From: Sulfitobacter sp.
Lineage (GTDB): Bacteria; Pseudomonadota; Alphaproteobacteria; Rhodobacterales; Rhodobacteraceae
NCBI GenBank assembly: GCA_017854855.1
Contig: JAFMGZ010000012.1
Coordinates: forward strand, 1-64,000
Direction of reading: 5' to 3'
DNA length: 64,000 nucleotides
Below the pieces are notes generated by a model, which searched no databases, was not told the origin of the DNA, and worked only from the letters and a program-made list of their open reading frames with translations. Shown here one piece after another: positions 18,297-25,205 of this stretch. Position 1 is the stretch's first letter. Every line of letters begins with the position of its first letter. A program made the translations under genes and the position numbers.

Positions 18297-18974
18297 TTAG
18301 TCGCTGGTTGTGCTCAAGGTTGACCCTGAAAGCTGAGATGTCGGCACAGCACTGGCCACATAGTCGCGGTAGATGATCTGGGCATATTTGCCATCAAGCA
18401 CCGTGGGGTGGCGTTCGACAAAACCGTTCACTTCGGTGACGGTCCGGCGGTTGCGGCGTTCCCGGCCCTGGGTCACGATAAGCGGCTGTGTTTCGCCAAA
18501 AGAAACGACCGCCTCAAGCCGGGACCGGCTGATGCCAAGGGACGCAAAATAATGCACAATCGCATCCGCGCGGCGTTTGCCCAAGGCGCGGTTGTACTGT
18601 TGCGATCCGACAGCATCGGTATGCCCGTAGACCCGAAAGCGTACTTCGGGGAATTGTCTGATCCAGCCCGCCTGCTGACGCAAGATCGCCTGTGCCTCAG
18701 CATCAAGCTGGGCTGAGTTGAACGCAAAGGTCACTGTTGACGGTACTTCTGACGCAAAGCGGTTGGCCAGATCAAAGGTGTATTGCCGCTCGCCGGTCAT
18801 CACCAAACGGTTATTCAGCGTGGCGTTGCCGAAATAGCCCGTATCGGTCAGCGCGCCCGCCTCGCGGTAGAATTGTGTGTAGACCGGATCAGAGCTTGAT
18901 GCACAGCCCAAGAGAACCGACAGCCCGGCAAGGGCACCTGCGTATCTGAGTTTGCTGCGCATCTGGGATTTCAT
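18297..18974 (-). CDS. OmpA-family lipoprotein of the Tad locus
   Basis: 225 residues. The lipobox is LLGC (C24). A C-terminal OmpA peptidoglycan-binding domain (about 80-190) carries the typical VYGHTDAVGSQQYN and LGKRRADAI segments. Such proteins (CpaD/TadG-like position) probably anchor the secretin to the cell wall. The start ATG 18974 lies four bases after the secretin stop codon. There is no clear OmpA-type beta-barrel. Confidence 0.85.
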   Translation of the reverse strand: MKSQMRSKLRYAGALAGLSVLLGCASSSDPVYTQFYREAGALTDTGYFGNATLNNRLVMTGERQYTFDLANRFASEVPSTVTFAFNSAQLDAEAQAILRQQAGWIRQFPEVRFRVYGHTDAVGSQQYNRALGKRRADAIVHYFASLGISRSRLEAVVSFGETQPLIVTQGRERRNRRTVTEVNGFVERHPTVLDGKYAQIIYRDYVASAVPTSQLSGSTLSTTSD

Positions 18975-18978
18975 CGGA

Positions 18979-20415
18979 TCAGTCCAGTACATACCCATAG
19001 GACCCGCCAAAGTCCTGTTTCGCTACTTCTCCTGCGGCCCCCTTCTTGGGCGTGCGGGTGCCGTCGGCCATGCGGCCATAGAGAAAGAGATCCTTTTCGG
19101 TCGGTGGCTTGATCCGGTCCGTCGGCAAGGCCAGGGCCTCTCCGCGGGTTGGGGTCACCAGATGGGCCGTGACAATGATCACCAGTTCAGTCTGATTGCG
19201 TTTATAGTTCGCAGAGCGGAACAGGGCCCCCAGAATGGGCACATCGCCGATCCATGGCAATTGGCTGGAATTATCCGTGAAATCATCGGTCAGAAGCCCG
19301 GCAATCGCAAAGCTTTCGCCATCGCGCATCTCTACCGTGCTGGAGGTTTCGCGCCGCGTGAAGGCCGCAATCTCAAGACCATTGCCCAAGGACAGGCTGT
19401 TGGTCGGGTCAATCGCCGAAACGGCGGCCTTGAGCTCAAGGTTGATGATGTCCTCATCGACCACCCGAGGGATAAAGGACAGCTCAACACCGAATGATTT
19501 GAATTCAACGGAAATACGGCTGTCTGTTTGCGCAACGGGCACGGGGTATTCACCACCGGCCAGGAATTTCGCCTCTTGGCCGGAAAGGGCGACCAGATTG
19601 GGTTCCGCCAAAAAGCGCACAACGCCCTTTTGCTCAAGCGCCTCAAGCAGCAGACCCACCTGGACCGAACCGGCATTGAAACCGAACAGAACCGCACCTG
19701 CGTTCTGGTTCACGGCGGGAACGGTGCCGGCGAGTGATCCGGCGATACCGCCCGATGTGGCCGTGGACCCGGAACCACCATTGATACCCGTGCCATTCAC
19801 AGCCCCATTCAACGACAGCGATGAAGAGAGCGACTTGGACACATTGCGCTGCATTTCGGCAAAGCGGACTTTCATCATGACCTGTTGAATGCCTCCAACG
19901 CTCATCAGGTTGGACACGCGTTCAGGCGCATAGCGTTCAGCAAGGTCGAGGGCGCGCTGCAGACGTTGGGTCGATGACACGGTTCCTGACAACACGATAC
20001 CGTCATTTGCGGTCCGTACCTCGATTTTTTCACCCGGCAAGATCTGGCGCAGCCGTTCCTTGAATTCGCTCACATCCGCCGCGACGCGGACATCAACATT
20101 GGTGATCAACTGACCGCTGGCATCCAAAAGGGTCAGCGTTGTCAGACCGGGCGATTTGCCCAGGACATAGATGGTACGGTCCGAAAGCGAGGAAATATCC
20201 GCAATGCCGGGGTTCGCGATGCTAAGTTCAGCAAAGGGAATATCGCTTTCCACCACCACTGCACGGTTCATCGGCACGTCAAGCTTGGCGTTGGTTCCCT
20301 TTTTCACAACGCGCAAAGTGTCCGCATAGGCCGGGGCCGGTGCAGACAGTGCAAGCGGCATGGCGCTTAGCGACAGACCCAGTAGGGCTGCTTTAAGAAA
20401 TCTATCGATTTTCAT
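18979..20415 (-). CDS. cpaC: Outer-membrane secretin RcpA/CpaC
   Basis: The Flp pilus outer-membrane channel. It is 478 residues: signal peptide (cleavage near APAYA, about 31), an N-terminal pilus-secretin domain, a BON-like segment (about 105-170) and the secretin domain (about 250-420, with VVRFLAEPNLVALSGQEAKF and GGEYPVPV). The start ATG 20415 has AGG a few bases upstream; the reading could start further left but loses the signal-peptide context. The upstream gap of 203 bases to cpaB contains a hairpin. Confidence 0.93.
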   Translation of the reverse strand: MKIDRFLKAALLGLSLSAMPLALSAPAPAYADTLRVVKKGTNAKLDVPMNRAVVVESDIPFAELSIANPGIADISSLSDRTIYVLGKSPGLTTLTLLDASGQLITNVDVRVAADVSEFKERLRQILPGEKIEVRTANDGIVLSGTVSSTQRLQRALDLAERYAPERVSNLMSVGGIQQVMMKVRFAEMQRNVSKSLSSSLSLNGAVNGTGINGGSGSTATSGGIAGSLAGTVPAVNQNAGAVLFGFNAGSVQVGLLLEALEQKGVVRFLAEPNLVALSGQEAKFLAGGEYPVPVAQTDSRISVEFKSFGVELSFIPRVVDEDIINLELKAAVSAIDPTNSLSLGNGLEIAAFTRRETSSTVEMRDGESFAIAGLLTDDFTDNSSQLPWIGDVPILGALFRSANYKRNQTELVIIVTAHLVTPTRGEALALPTDRIKPPTEKDLFLYGRMADGTRTPKKGAAGEVAKQDFGGSYGYVLD

Positions 20416-20563
20416 GTGACCTGCCTTTTTGATCACGCCTCAGAGATGGGTCTTTTCGCCCGTCGTTTGTTCCACTGTGCTTTACTTTGGTTTTTATTGC
20501 AAGAATCAAGGCGTTCAGGGTCTGAAACTATGTGGATAAATGGCAACATACCCAAAATACAAA

Positions 20564-20586
20564 GGGTGCCGCCCTGGGGCAGCACC
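20564..20586 (-). terminator. Hairpin after cpaB (possible terminator)
   Basis: The arms GGTGC (20565-20569) and GCACC (20582-20586), extended by an inner GCCC/GGGC pairing with one mismatch, form a hairpin. On the minus strand it is followed by CCCTTTGTATTTT. It lies 33 bases beyond the cpaB stop codon and could lower read-through into cpaC. Confidence 0.5.
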
Positions 20587-20618
20587 GGTGCAGTTTCAGG
20601 TCGCGCGGCCATTTCGGC

Positions 20619-21479
20619 CTAGTTCGTGCAAGGGATCGGCAGTTCCATCACCTCTGCGCCGCGGCGCGTCCGGATGGTGCATACCTTTTCTTTTTCCACG
20701 ACGGCCATCTTTTCTTCTGACGCGATGCCAAGCAAGGCGCGCTGGTCTACCTCAATCGCCGATGCGATTGTGTCATCCTCGGCACCCACCAGCGACAGCG
20801 ACAGATTGCCGGTCGATTGTGCCTGGGCCAAGGCCGCGACTTGCTGTGGGCTGATGGATACGGTGACCGTGCGGGCGATATTTGCCTCATCCAGATTGCC
20901 GCCCGCGCTTTGGTCGATGGCGATCAGTTTGATCCCGGCCTCGATCAGTTTGGTGACCTCTCCATTGCCGCTTGGTGTGTTGGACAGATTAACGCGGCCG
21001 GTCCAATAGATGTCGACGCGGTCGCCCGGCCGCAAGAAGCCGGAGACGCCGCTGGACACATCCACCTTGATGGTAAAGGCCCGCTGCCCCCGCTCAAGAC
21101 GCGAGGTCAGGCCGGTATCTTCGCCGGGTTCGGTCACTTTCAGGGCCAGGATCGCTTCGTCCTTTTCCATCTGACGCAGAACGACGCGCAGCTCATCCGT
21201 GTTCTCGGGGAACAACTGGGTCAATTCTGTGAATGCGCCTTCGGGAATGGCGTTTTCCGGCCAATCGACCGCGCGCACATGTTCTTGAGTGAGTTTTTGC
21301 CCGTATTTCAGCGGCTCCTGGGCAACATAGACAGTCTGGGTCGGGACGACCCGCGCCAATGCGGCCTGCGCCTGTGCATTCGCGGCTTGATATTGCGCGA
21401 TGCGATCCTTGGCCAGATATACGGCACCGCCAGCAAGCGTGATGCCCACCAAAAGAACCAGTCCAAATACCATACGCAT
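20619..21479 (-). CDS. cpaB: Flp pilus assembly protein CpaB/RcpC
   Basis: 286 residues: one N-terminal membrane helix (about 4-24), a SAF domain (about 45-110) and the RcpC/CpaB domain that follows (RLERGQRAFTIKVD, GFLRPGDRVDIYWTG). It modifies or stabilises the secretin in the periplasm. I chose ATG 21479 because AGGTG lies six bases upstream; a GTG at 21488 overlaps that site. Two C-terminal cysteines (VCTIRTRRG, PIPCTN) may form a disulfide. Confidence 0.9.
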   Translation of the reverse strand: MRMVFGLVLLVGITLAGGAVYLAKDRIAQYQAANAQAQAALARVVPTQTVYVAQEPLKYGQKLTQEHVRAVDWPENAIPEGAFTELTQLFPENTDELRVVLRQMEKDEAILALKVTEPGEDTGLTSRLERGQRAFTIKVDVSSGVSGFLRPGDRVDIYWTGRVNLSNTPSGNGEVTKLIEAGIKLIAIDQSAGGNLDEANIARTVTVSISPQQVAALAQAQSTGNLSLSLVGAEDDTIASAIEVDQRALLGIASEEKMAVVEKEKVCTIRTRRGAEVMELPIPCTN

Positions 21480-21630
21480 GTCATTCACCTCATTATACTG
21501 TTCGTACCGGGACAGGCCCCGGTGCCTCTTGCCTTGATCCAGACATAGCCTGCGATTGAGGCATCTGTTTGCCGGTCTTGTGGCAAGGTTGCGGCATGCC
21601 GGATTTGTGCCCGTGCCGCAAAACGAGACA

Positions 21631-21648
21631 ACCGGCCCATGGGCCGGT
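21631..21648 (-). terminator. Perfect palindrome after the second pilin gene
   Basis: An 18-base perfect palindrome ACCGGCCCATGGGCCGGT begins 20 bases after the stop codon of the pilin gene at 21669. On the pilin transcript it forms a 7-bp GC-rich stem followed by TTGTCTCGTTTT. It probably terminates part of the pilin transcripts before cpaB or protects their 3' ends. Confidence 0.6.
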
Positions 21649-21668
21649 GCTCTCTTAATTCACTGTGG

Positions 21669-21851
21669 TCATTCGCCTATGGTGACCCCCGTAAGGAACC
21701 CGCCAACGCCGTCGCCAACGTTTCCGGTTGCCCCGGAAACCGAGACGATCGCGACCACGGCAAGGGATACAACCGCTGCGGTCAAGACGACCCAGTCAAC
21801 GGTCACAGCACCTTCTTCGGAAGTCCGAAATACTTTTAGAAATTTCTTCAT
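21669..21851 (-). CDS. Flp-type pilin, second copy
   Basis: A 60-residue prepilin with a short basic leader MKKFLKVFRTSEEG (14) and then a hydrophobic helix from AVTVDW onward. Cleavage by CpaA is expected after G14. Flp pilins normally have Glu at +5 and Tyr at +6; this one has Asp and Trp. The start ATG 21851 has GAGGG seven bases upstream. It is closely similar to the pilin at 21964 over the leader and helix but has a Gly-rich C-terminus without the polar tail of the other. It follows a terminator and precedes cpaB. Confidence 0.85.
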   Translation of the reverse strand: MKKFLKVFRTSEEGAVTVDWVVLTAAVVSLAVVAIVSVSGATGNVGDGVGGFLTGVTIGE

Positions 21852-21892
21852 TTTAGGCCCTCATAATTAGGGGACAAGTTCTGTGTGTCACA

Positions 21893-21933
21893 GAAAAAGG
21901 GGGCGCTCTCTGATTGGCAGAACGCTACCCCCC
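21893..21933 (-). terminator. Terminator between the two pilin genes
   Basis: Read on the minus strand, a G-run (complement of 21928-21933) and GCG-TTCTG pair with CAGAG and CGCCCCC across a CCAAT loop. They are followed directly by TTTTTC (complement of 21893-21898). It lies about 30 bases after the stop of the first pilin gene, so most transcripts should end there and leave the first pilin as the most abundant product. Confidence 0.7.
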
Positions 21934-21963
21934 AAAGATCAAAATCTGAAGATTGATCCTAAC

Positions 21964-22146
21964 TTACTGGTTAGGGTTACGGCCATCCAGATATGTCGAT
22001 GTGTTCGAGGTCAGGTTTTCTGCGCCAGTTTCGATGGAAGAATATGCAGCAACGGCCAGGCCAACAACGGCAGCAGTCAGCACAACCCAGTCGACAGTCA
22101 CAGCACCGTCTTCGTCTTTGCGGAAGTTTTTGATAAAGTTCATCAT
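21964..22146 (-). CDS. Flp-type pilin, first copy
   Basis: 60 residues with the leader MMNFIKNFRKDEDG and predicted cleavage after G14. The hydrophobic helix AVTVDWVVLTAAVVGLAVAA follows, then a polar C-terminal tail rich in Asn, Thr and Ser. As in the other copy, positions +5 and +6 are Asp-Trp rather than Glu-Tyr. I start at ATG 22146, eight bases after GGAGG; the next codon is also ATG. It is the first gene of the locus and is followed by a terminator, so it is probably the major pilin. Confidence 0.88.
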   Translation of the reverse strand: MMNFIKNFRKDEDGAVTVDWVVLTAAVVGLAVAAYSSIETGAENLTSNTSTYLDGRNPNQ

Positions 22147-22514
22147 GGTATGTCCCTCCAAGGATCATAAGTGTTTTAAATCAACCCTGCCGCCCCATGT
22201 GGCTGCCGTTCTCTCAATTGGCTGCCGGTCCGACGTGGTATGGCCCTATATAGCCGTCTGATTGGGGCACGAATTTGACGCCAAATGTGACTTTTGAACA
22301 TGACGGCCGAAATGGGAGAAACTATTTTTTAACCTGTTGATAAGGCTTGTAAAAAAACATGAATGCGCCTGTGAAATAGTGAATTTTCTGGCAAATGACG
22401 GCTGAATATGGCGAAATCGCCATGTTTGCCGCCAGATTTACTGGCCCAATGCCGCTGTTTGTGGGATATTTCGAAAAAAGATCGAGCGCATAAGCATAAC
22501 AACAGCAGGCAAAG
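22147..22514. promoter_or_regulatory. Divergent intergenic region between the pilin and lytic transglycosylase genes
   Basis: This 368-base gap is clearly richer in A+T than its surroundings. It must hold the promoters of the leftward Tad locus and of the rightward transglycosylase. At 22329-22343 there is TTAA-N7-ATAA, one base off the TTAA-N7-TTAA consensus of the cell-cycle regulator CtrA. I see no open reading frame worth reporting and no clear promoter that I would place exactly. Confidence 0.4.
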
Positions 22515-23327
22515 ATGATCCGATTCATAACCTGTTCGCTTTTGGCGACACTTGTGTGTGTTGGCCCTTTGTACGCCGAAGGGCCCAAACCATTTCCTGA
22601 ATTCAGTGCAAAACGGGTCAAGCCACCAAGCGCTGGCAGCAGCAATCGCATCACCATCCAGATTGACCCCGCAGCCCCGAGCCAAGAGGCCGTGAGCAAT
22701 GCCGCTAGCGTACCCTTGGGTGATTTGCCCCGTCAGACCAGCGGGCAATACAGCTGGTTCTGGGACAAGATATCGCCTGATGCCGCCCAATCGGGGCCGG
22801 GCCGTCTGCAATTGGCCATCACGACATTGGCGGCATCCGGCAACAAGGTCGCAGCACCGCGCCTGCAGCAGATGCAGGACATCGCCAAGGCCAACGGCAT
22901 TGATATTCTGCGCTCCACCATCGGCACGCAGGTTTCGCCCGCGCTGGTCCTGGCTGTGATCACGGTTGAATCGGCGGGCAAGGCGGATGCGGTCAGCGGG
23001 GCAGGGGCACAGGGGTTGATGCAATTGATGCCCGACACCGCCACCCGTTTTGGGGTCAGCGACAGTATGGAACCCGCGCAGAACATCTCTGGCGGGGTGA
23101 AATACCTCGATTGGCTGATGGCGGAATTTGACCGCGATCCAATCTTGGTGCTGGCCGGATATAATGCGGGCGAGGGGTCTGTGCGCCGGCACGAGGGCGT
23201 GCCGCCCTTTGCGGAAACACGCGACTATGTGCCAAAGGTGCTGGCGGCGTTTCAGGTCGCGCGTGGCCTGTGCATGACCCCGCCAGAACTGATCACCGAT
23301 GGTTGCGTCTTTGCCGCGATGAAATAG
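22515..23327 (+). CDS. Secreted lytic transglycosylase (SLT domain)
   Basis: 270 residues: signal peptide (about 1-21, ending LYA), a Ser/Pro-rich linker, then an SLT goose-lysozyme-like domain from about 140. The catalytic glutamate is E152 in VESAGKAD, followed by GAGAQGLMQLMP and later AYNAGEG-type residues (GYNAGEG). It cuts peptidoglycan in the periplasm. It is divergent from the Tad locus with a shared intergenic region, so it might open the wall for the pilus; that link is inference. Confidence 0.9.
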   Translation: MIRFITCSLLATLVCVGPLYAEGPKPFPEFSAKRVKPPSAGSSNRITIQIDPAAPSQEAVSNAASVPLGDLPRQTSGQYSWFWDKISPDAAQSGPGRLQLAITTLAASGNKVAAPRLQQMQDIAKANGIDILRSTIGTQVSPALVLAVITVESAGKADAVSGAGAQGLMQLMPDTATRFGVSDSMEPAQNISGGVKYLDWLMAEFDRDPILVLAGYNAGEGSVRRHEGVPPFAETRDYVPKVLAAFQVARGLCMTPPELITDGCVFAAMK

Positions 23328-23426
23328 GATCGGTCGCTTTGCACCAAGGCCAATGCGCCCCTGACCGCCAAATCATGATCTTGTGACGATGCCTCAGGCG
23401 GGCCTAGCACCGTTTCGAAAGGTTCT

Positions 23427-23452
23427 GAACCCTGCCGCAAACGGCAGGGTTC
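23427..23452. terminator. Strong hairpin between convergent genes
   Basis: The arms GAACCCTGCCG (23427-23437) and CGGCAGGGTTC (23442-23452) are a perfect 11-bp stem with a CAAA loop. It lies midway between the convergent ends of the transglycosylase gene (23327) and the CoA-transferase beta gene (23499), and probably stops transcripts from both sides. No long T-run is present on either strand. Confidence 0.7.
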
Positions 23453-23498
23453 TATGCGTTAACGGGAGCGTTCAGGATGAACCGTCCCTGCAGCCGCT

Positions 23499-24122
23499 TT
23501 AGACAAGCGTCGCTTCGGTTGCCGCGCGCAGTTCCTCTTCGGTGACGCCATCGGCGCATTCGACAAGGCGCAAACCGCCTTCGACCACATCCAGCACGCC
23601 CAGATTGGTGATGATGCGGTTCACGACACCCTTACCGGTCAGCGGCAATGTGCAAGATTTCAGCACCTTGCTTTCACCATGTTTGTTGGTGTGGTCCATG
23701 ACCACGATCACGCGGCCCACGCCCGCGACAAGGTCCATCGCGCCGCCCATGCCCTTGACCAATTTGCCCGGAATCATCCAGTTGGCCAGATCGCCGTTTT
23801 CGCCGACTTCCATAGCCCCGAGGATGGCCGCTGCAATCTTGCCGCCCCGGATCATGCCAAAGGACATGGCACTGTCGAAATAGGCGGTGCGGTCCAGCTC
23901 TGTGATTGTCTGTTTGCCGGCATTGATCAGATCGGCGTCTTCGTCGCCCTCGATCGGGAAAGGACCCATGCCCAGCATGCCATTTTCAGACTGCAGCGTG
24001 ATGTCCTTGTCGCCGACATAGTTGGCCACCAGCGTCGGGATCCCGATGCCAAGGTTGACATACATGCCGTCTTCAAGCTCCTGTGCGGCGCGCGCCGCCA
24101 TTTGGTTGCGATCCCAAGGCAT
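23499..24122 (-). CDS. 3-oxoacid CoA-transferase, subunit B
   Basis: 207 residues, the beta subunit of an SCOT/AtoDA-type transferase that moves CoA between succinyl- or acetyl-CoA and acetoacetate. The catalytic glutamate is E46 in [10 protein letters not shown], and the glycine-rich GIGIPTLV is at 25-32. The start ATG 24122 has AGGA eight bases upstream; the longer reading to 24212 lacks family similarity. The alpha subunit gene is 152 bases upstream on the same strand, an unusually wide gap for this pair. Confidence 0.93.
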   Translation of the reverse strand: MPWDRNQMAARAAQELEDGMYVNLGIGIPTLVANYVGDKDITLQSENGMLGMGPFPIEGDEDADLINAGKQTITELDRTAYFDSAMSFGMIRGGKIAAAILGAMEVGENGDLANWMIPGKLVKGMGGAMDLVAGVGRVIVVMDHTNKHGESKVLKSCTLPLTGKGVVNRIITNLGVLDVVEGGLRLVECADGVTEEELRAATEATLV

Positions 24123-24274
24123 CAGGCAGTCCTTTCTTTCAAAATGTTGGTAACATGGGTCTGGCCGCTGTTGCGTGGCATCAGACCTGATTGGGTTTCG
24201 GCAAAGCCGCATGGCATGGCGGGGCCATCATGCGGGTTCGCCAGTGATCCGGTTTCGGGTGCCATGGTTGCAGA

Positions 24275-24976
24275 TTACCCTTCGCGCTGGCGAACGGTGC
24301 GCTGCTCGATGCGTTTCTCATGCTCACCCTGGATGATGCGGTGGACATAGATGCCGGGCAGGTGGATCATATCGGGGTCAAGCGAACCTGTTGGCACGAT
24401 CTCTTCAACCTCTACGATACAGACTTTGCCACACATGGCCGCCGGCGGGTTAAAGTTGCGGGCCGTCTTGCGGAAAATCAGGTTGCCGGTTTCATCGGCT
24501 TTCCAGGCTTTGACGATCGACAGATCGGCAAATATGCCTTCCTCAAGGATATATTCCTCACCGTTGAAGGTTTTGACCTCTTTGCCATCCGCAATCACGG
24601 TGCCCACGCCGGTTTTGGTATAAAAGCCCGGGATGCCGCAGCCGCCGGCCCGCATCCGTTCAGCAAGCGTGCCCTGCGGGTTGAACTCCAGTTCCAACTC
24701 GCCCGACAGATACTGACGCATGAATTCGGCGTTTTCCCCAACGTAAGAGCTGATCATCTTTTTGACCTGTCGGGTCTGCAGCAAAATTCCGATGCCAAAG
24801 TCATCTACACCGGCGTTGTTGGACGCAAATGTAAGGTTCTTGGCCCCGTTTTCCTTGATCGCCTGCAGCAAAAGTTCCGGGATGCCGCAGAGGCCAAAGC
24901 CCCCGGATGCGATCAGCATACCGTCTGACAATACGCCTTCCAGCGCTTCGGCGGCTGAGCCATAGACTTTTTTCAT
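24275..24976 (-). CDS. 3-oxoacid CoA-transferase, subunit A
   Basis: 233 residues, the alpha subunit. The CoA-binding loop ASGGFGLCGIPE is at 23-34, and the typical GTLAERMRAGGCGIPGFYT and a C-terminal EVEEIVPTGSLDPD segment are present. The start ATG 24976 follows AGGGA at about nine bases. It works with the beta subunit encoded downstream. Upstream lies topA, separated by 219 bases that hold an inverted repeat at the topA end. Confidence 0.93.
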   Translation of the reverse strand: MKKVYGSAAEALEGVLSDGMLIASGGFGLCGIPELLLQAIKENGAKNLTFASNNAGVDDFGIGILLQTRQVKKMISSYVGENAEFMRQYLSGELELEFNPQGTLAERMRAGGCGIPGFYTKTGVGTVIADGKEVKTFNGEEYILEEGIFADLSIVKAWKADETGNLIFRKTARNFNPPAAMCGKVCIVEVEEIVPTGSLDPDMIHLPGIYVHRIIQGEHEKRIEQRTVRQREG

Positions 24977-25183
24977 GGGCGTTTTTCCCTTCACGAAGGT
25001 AAGATTTCTGTTGCAGCTTTTGTGACGCCGCAGCGCGGCGGAGTCAAATGCTTCAGCCACGACCAAGGCCAGAGATTGGGCCTGGGCCAACCCATTTCCC
25101 CTATCGGGCGTTATCCCCCGAAGGCGGGGCGGCTGCACTGCGGCTGGCGATCTTGCAAGCCGGGCGAAAACGCACCCCTCGCG

Positions 25184-25205
25184 GGCCGACCGACGTCAGT
25201 CGGCC
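25184..25205. repeat. Inverted repeat across the topA stop codon
   Basis: GGCCGAC (25184-25190) and GTCGGCC (25199-25205) flank the core CGACGTCA, which itself contains GACGTC, so the arms extend to about 10 bp with one mismatch. The topA stop codon lies inside it. On the plus strand it is followed by TTTTT, like a terminator for transcripts entering topA from the left. On the minus strand it would be a 3' hairpin of the topA message. Confidence 0.5.
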
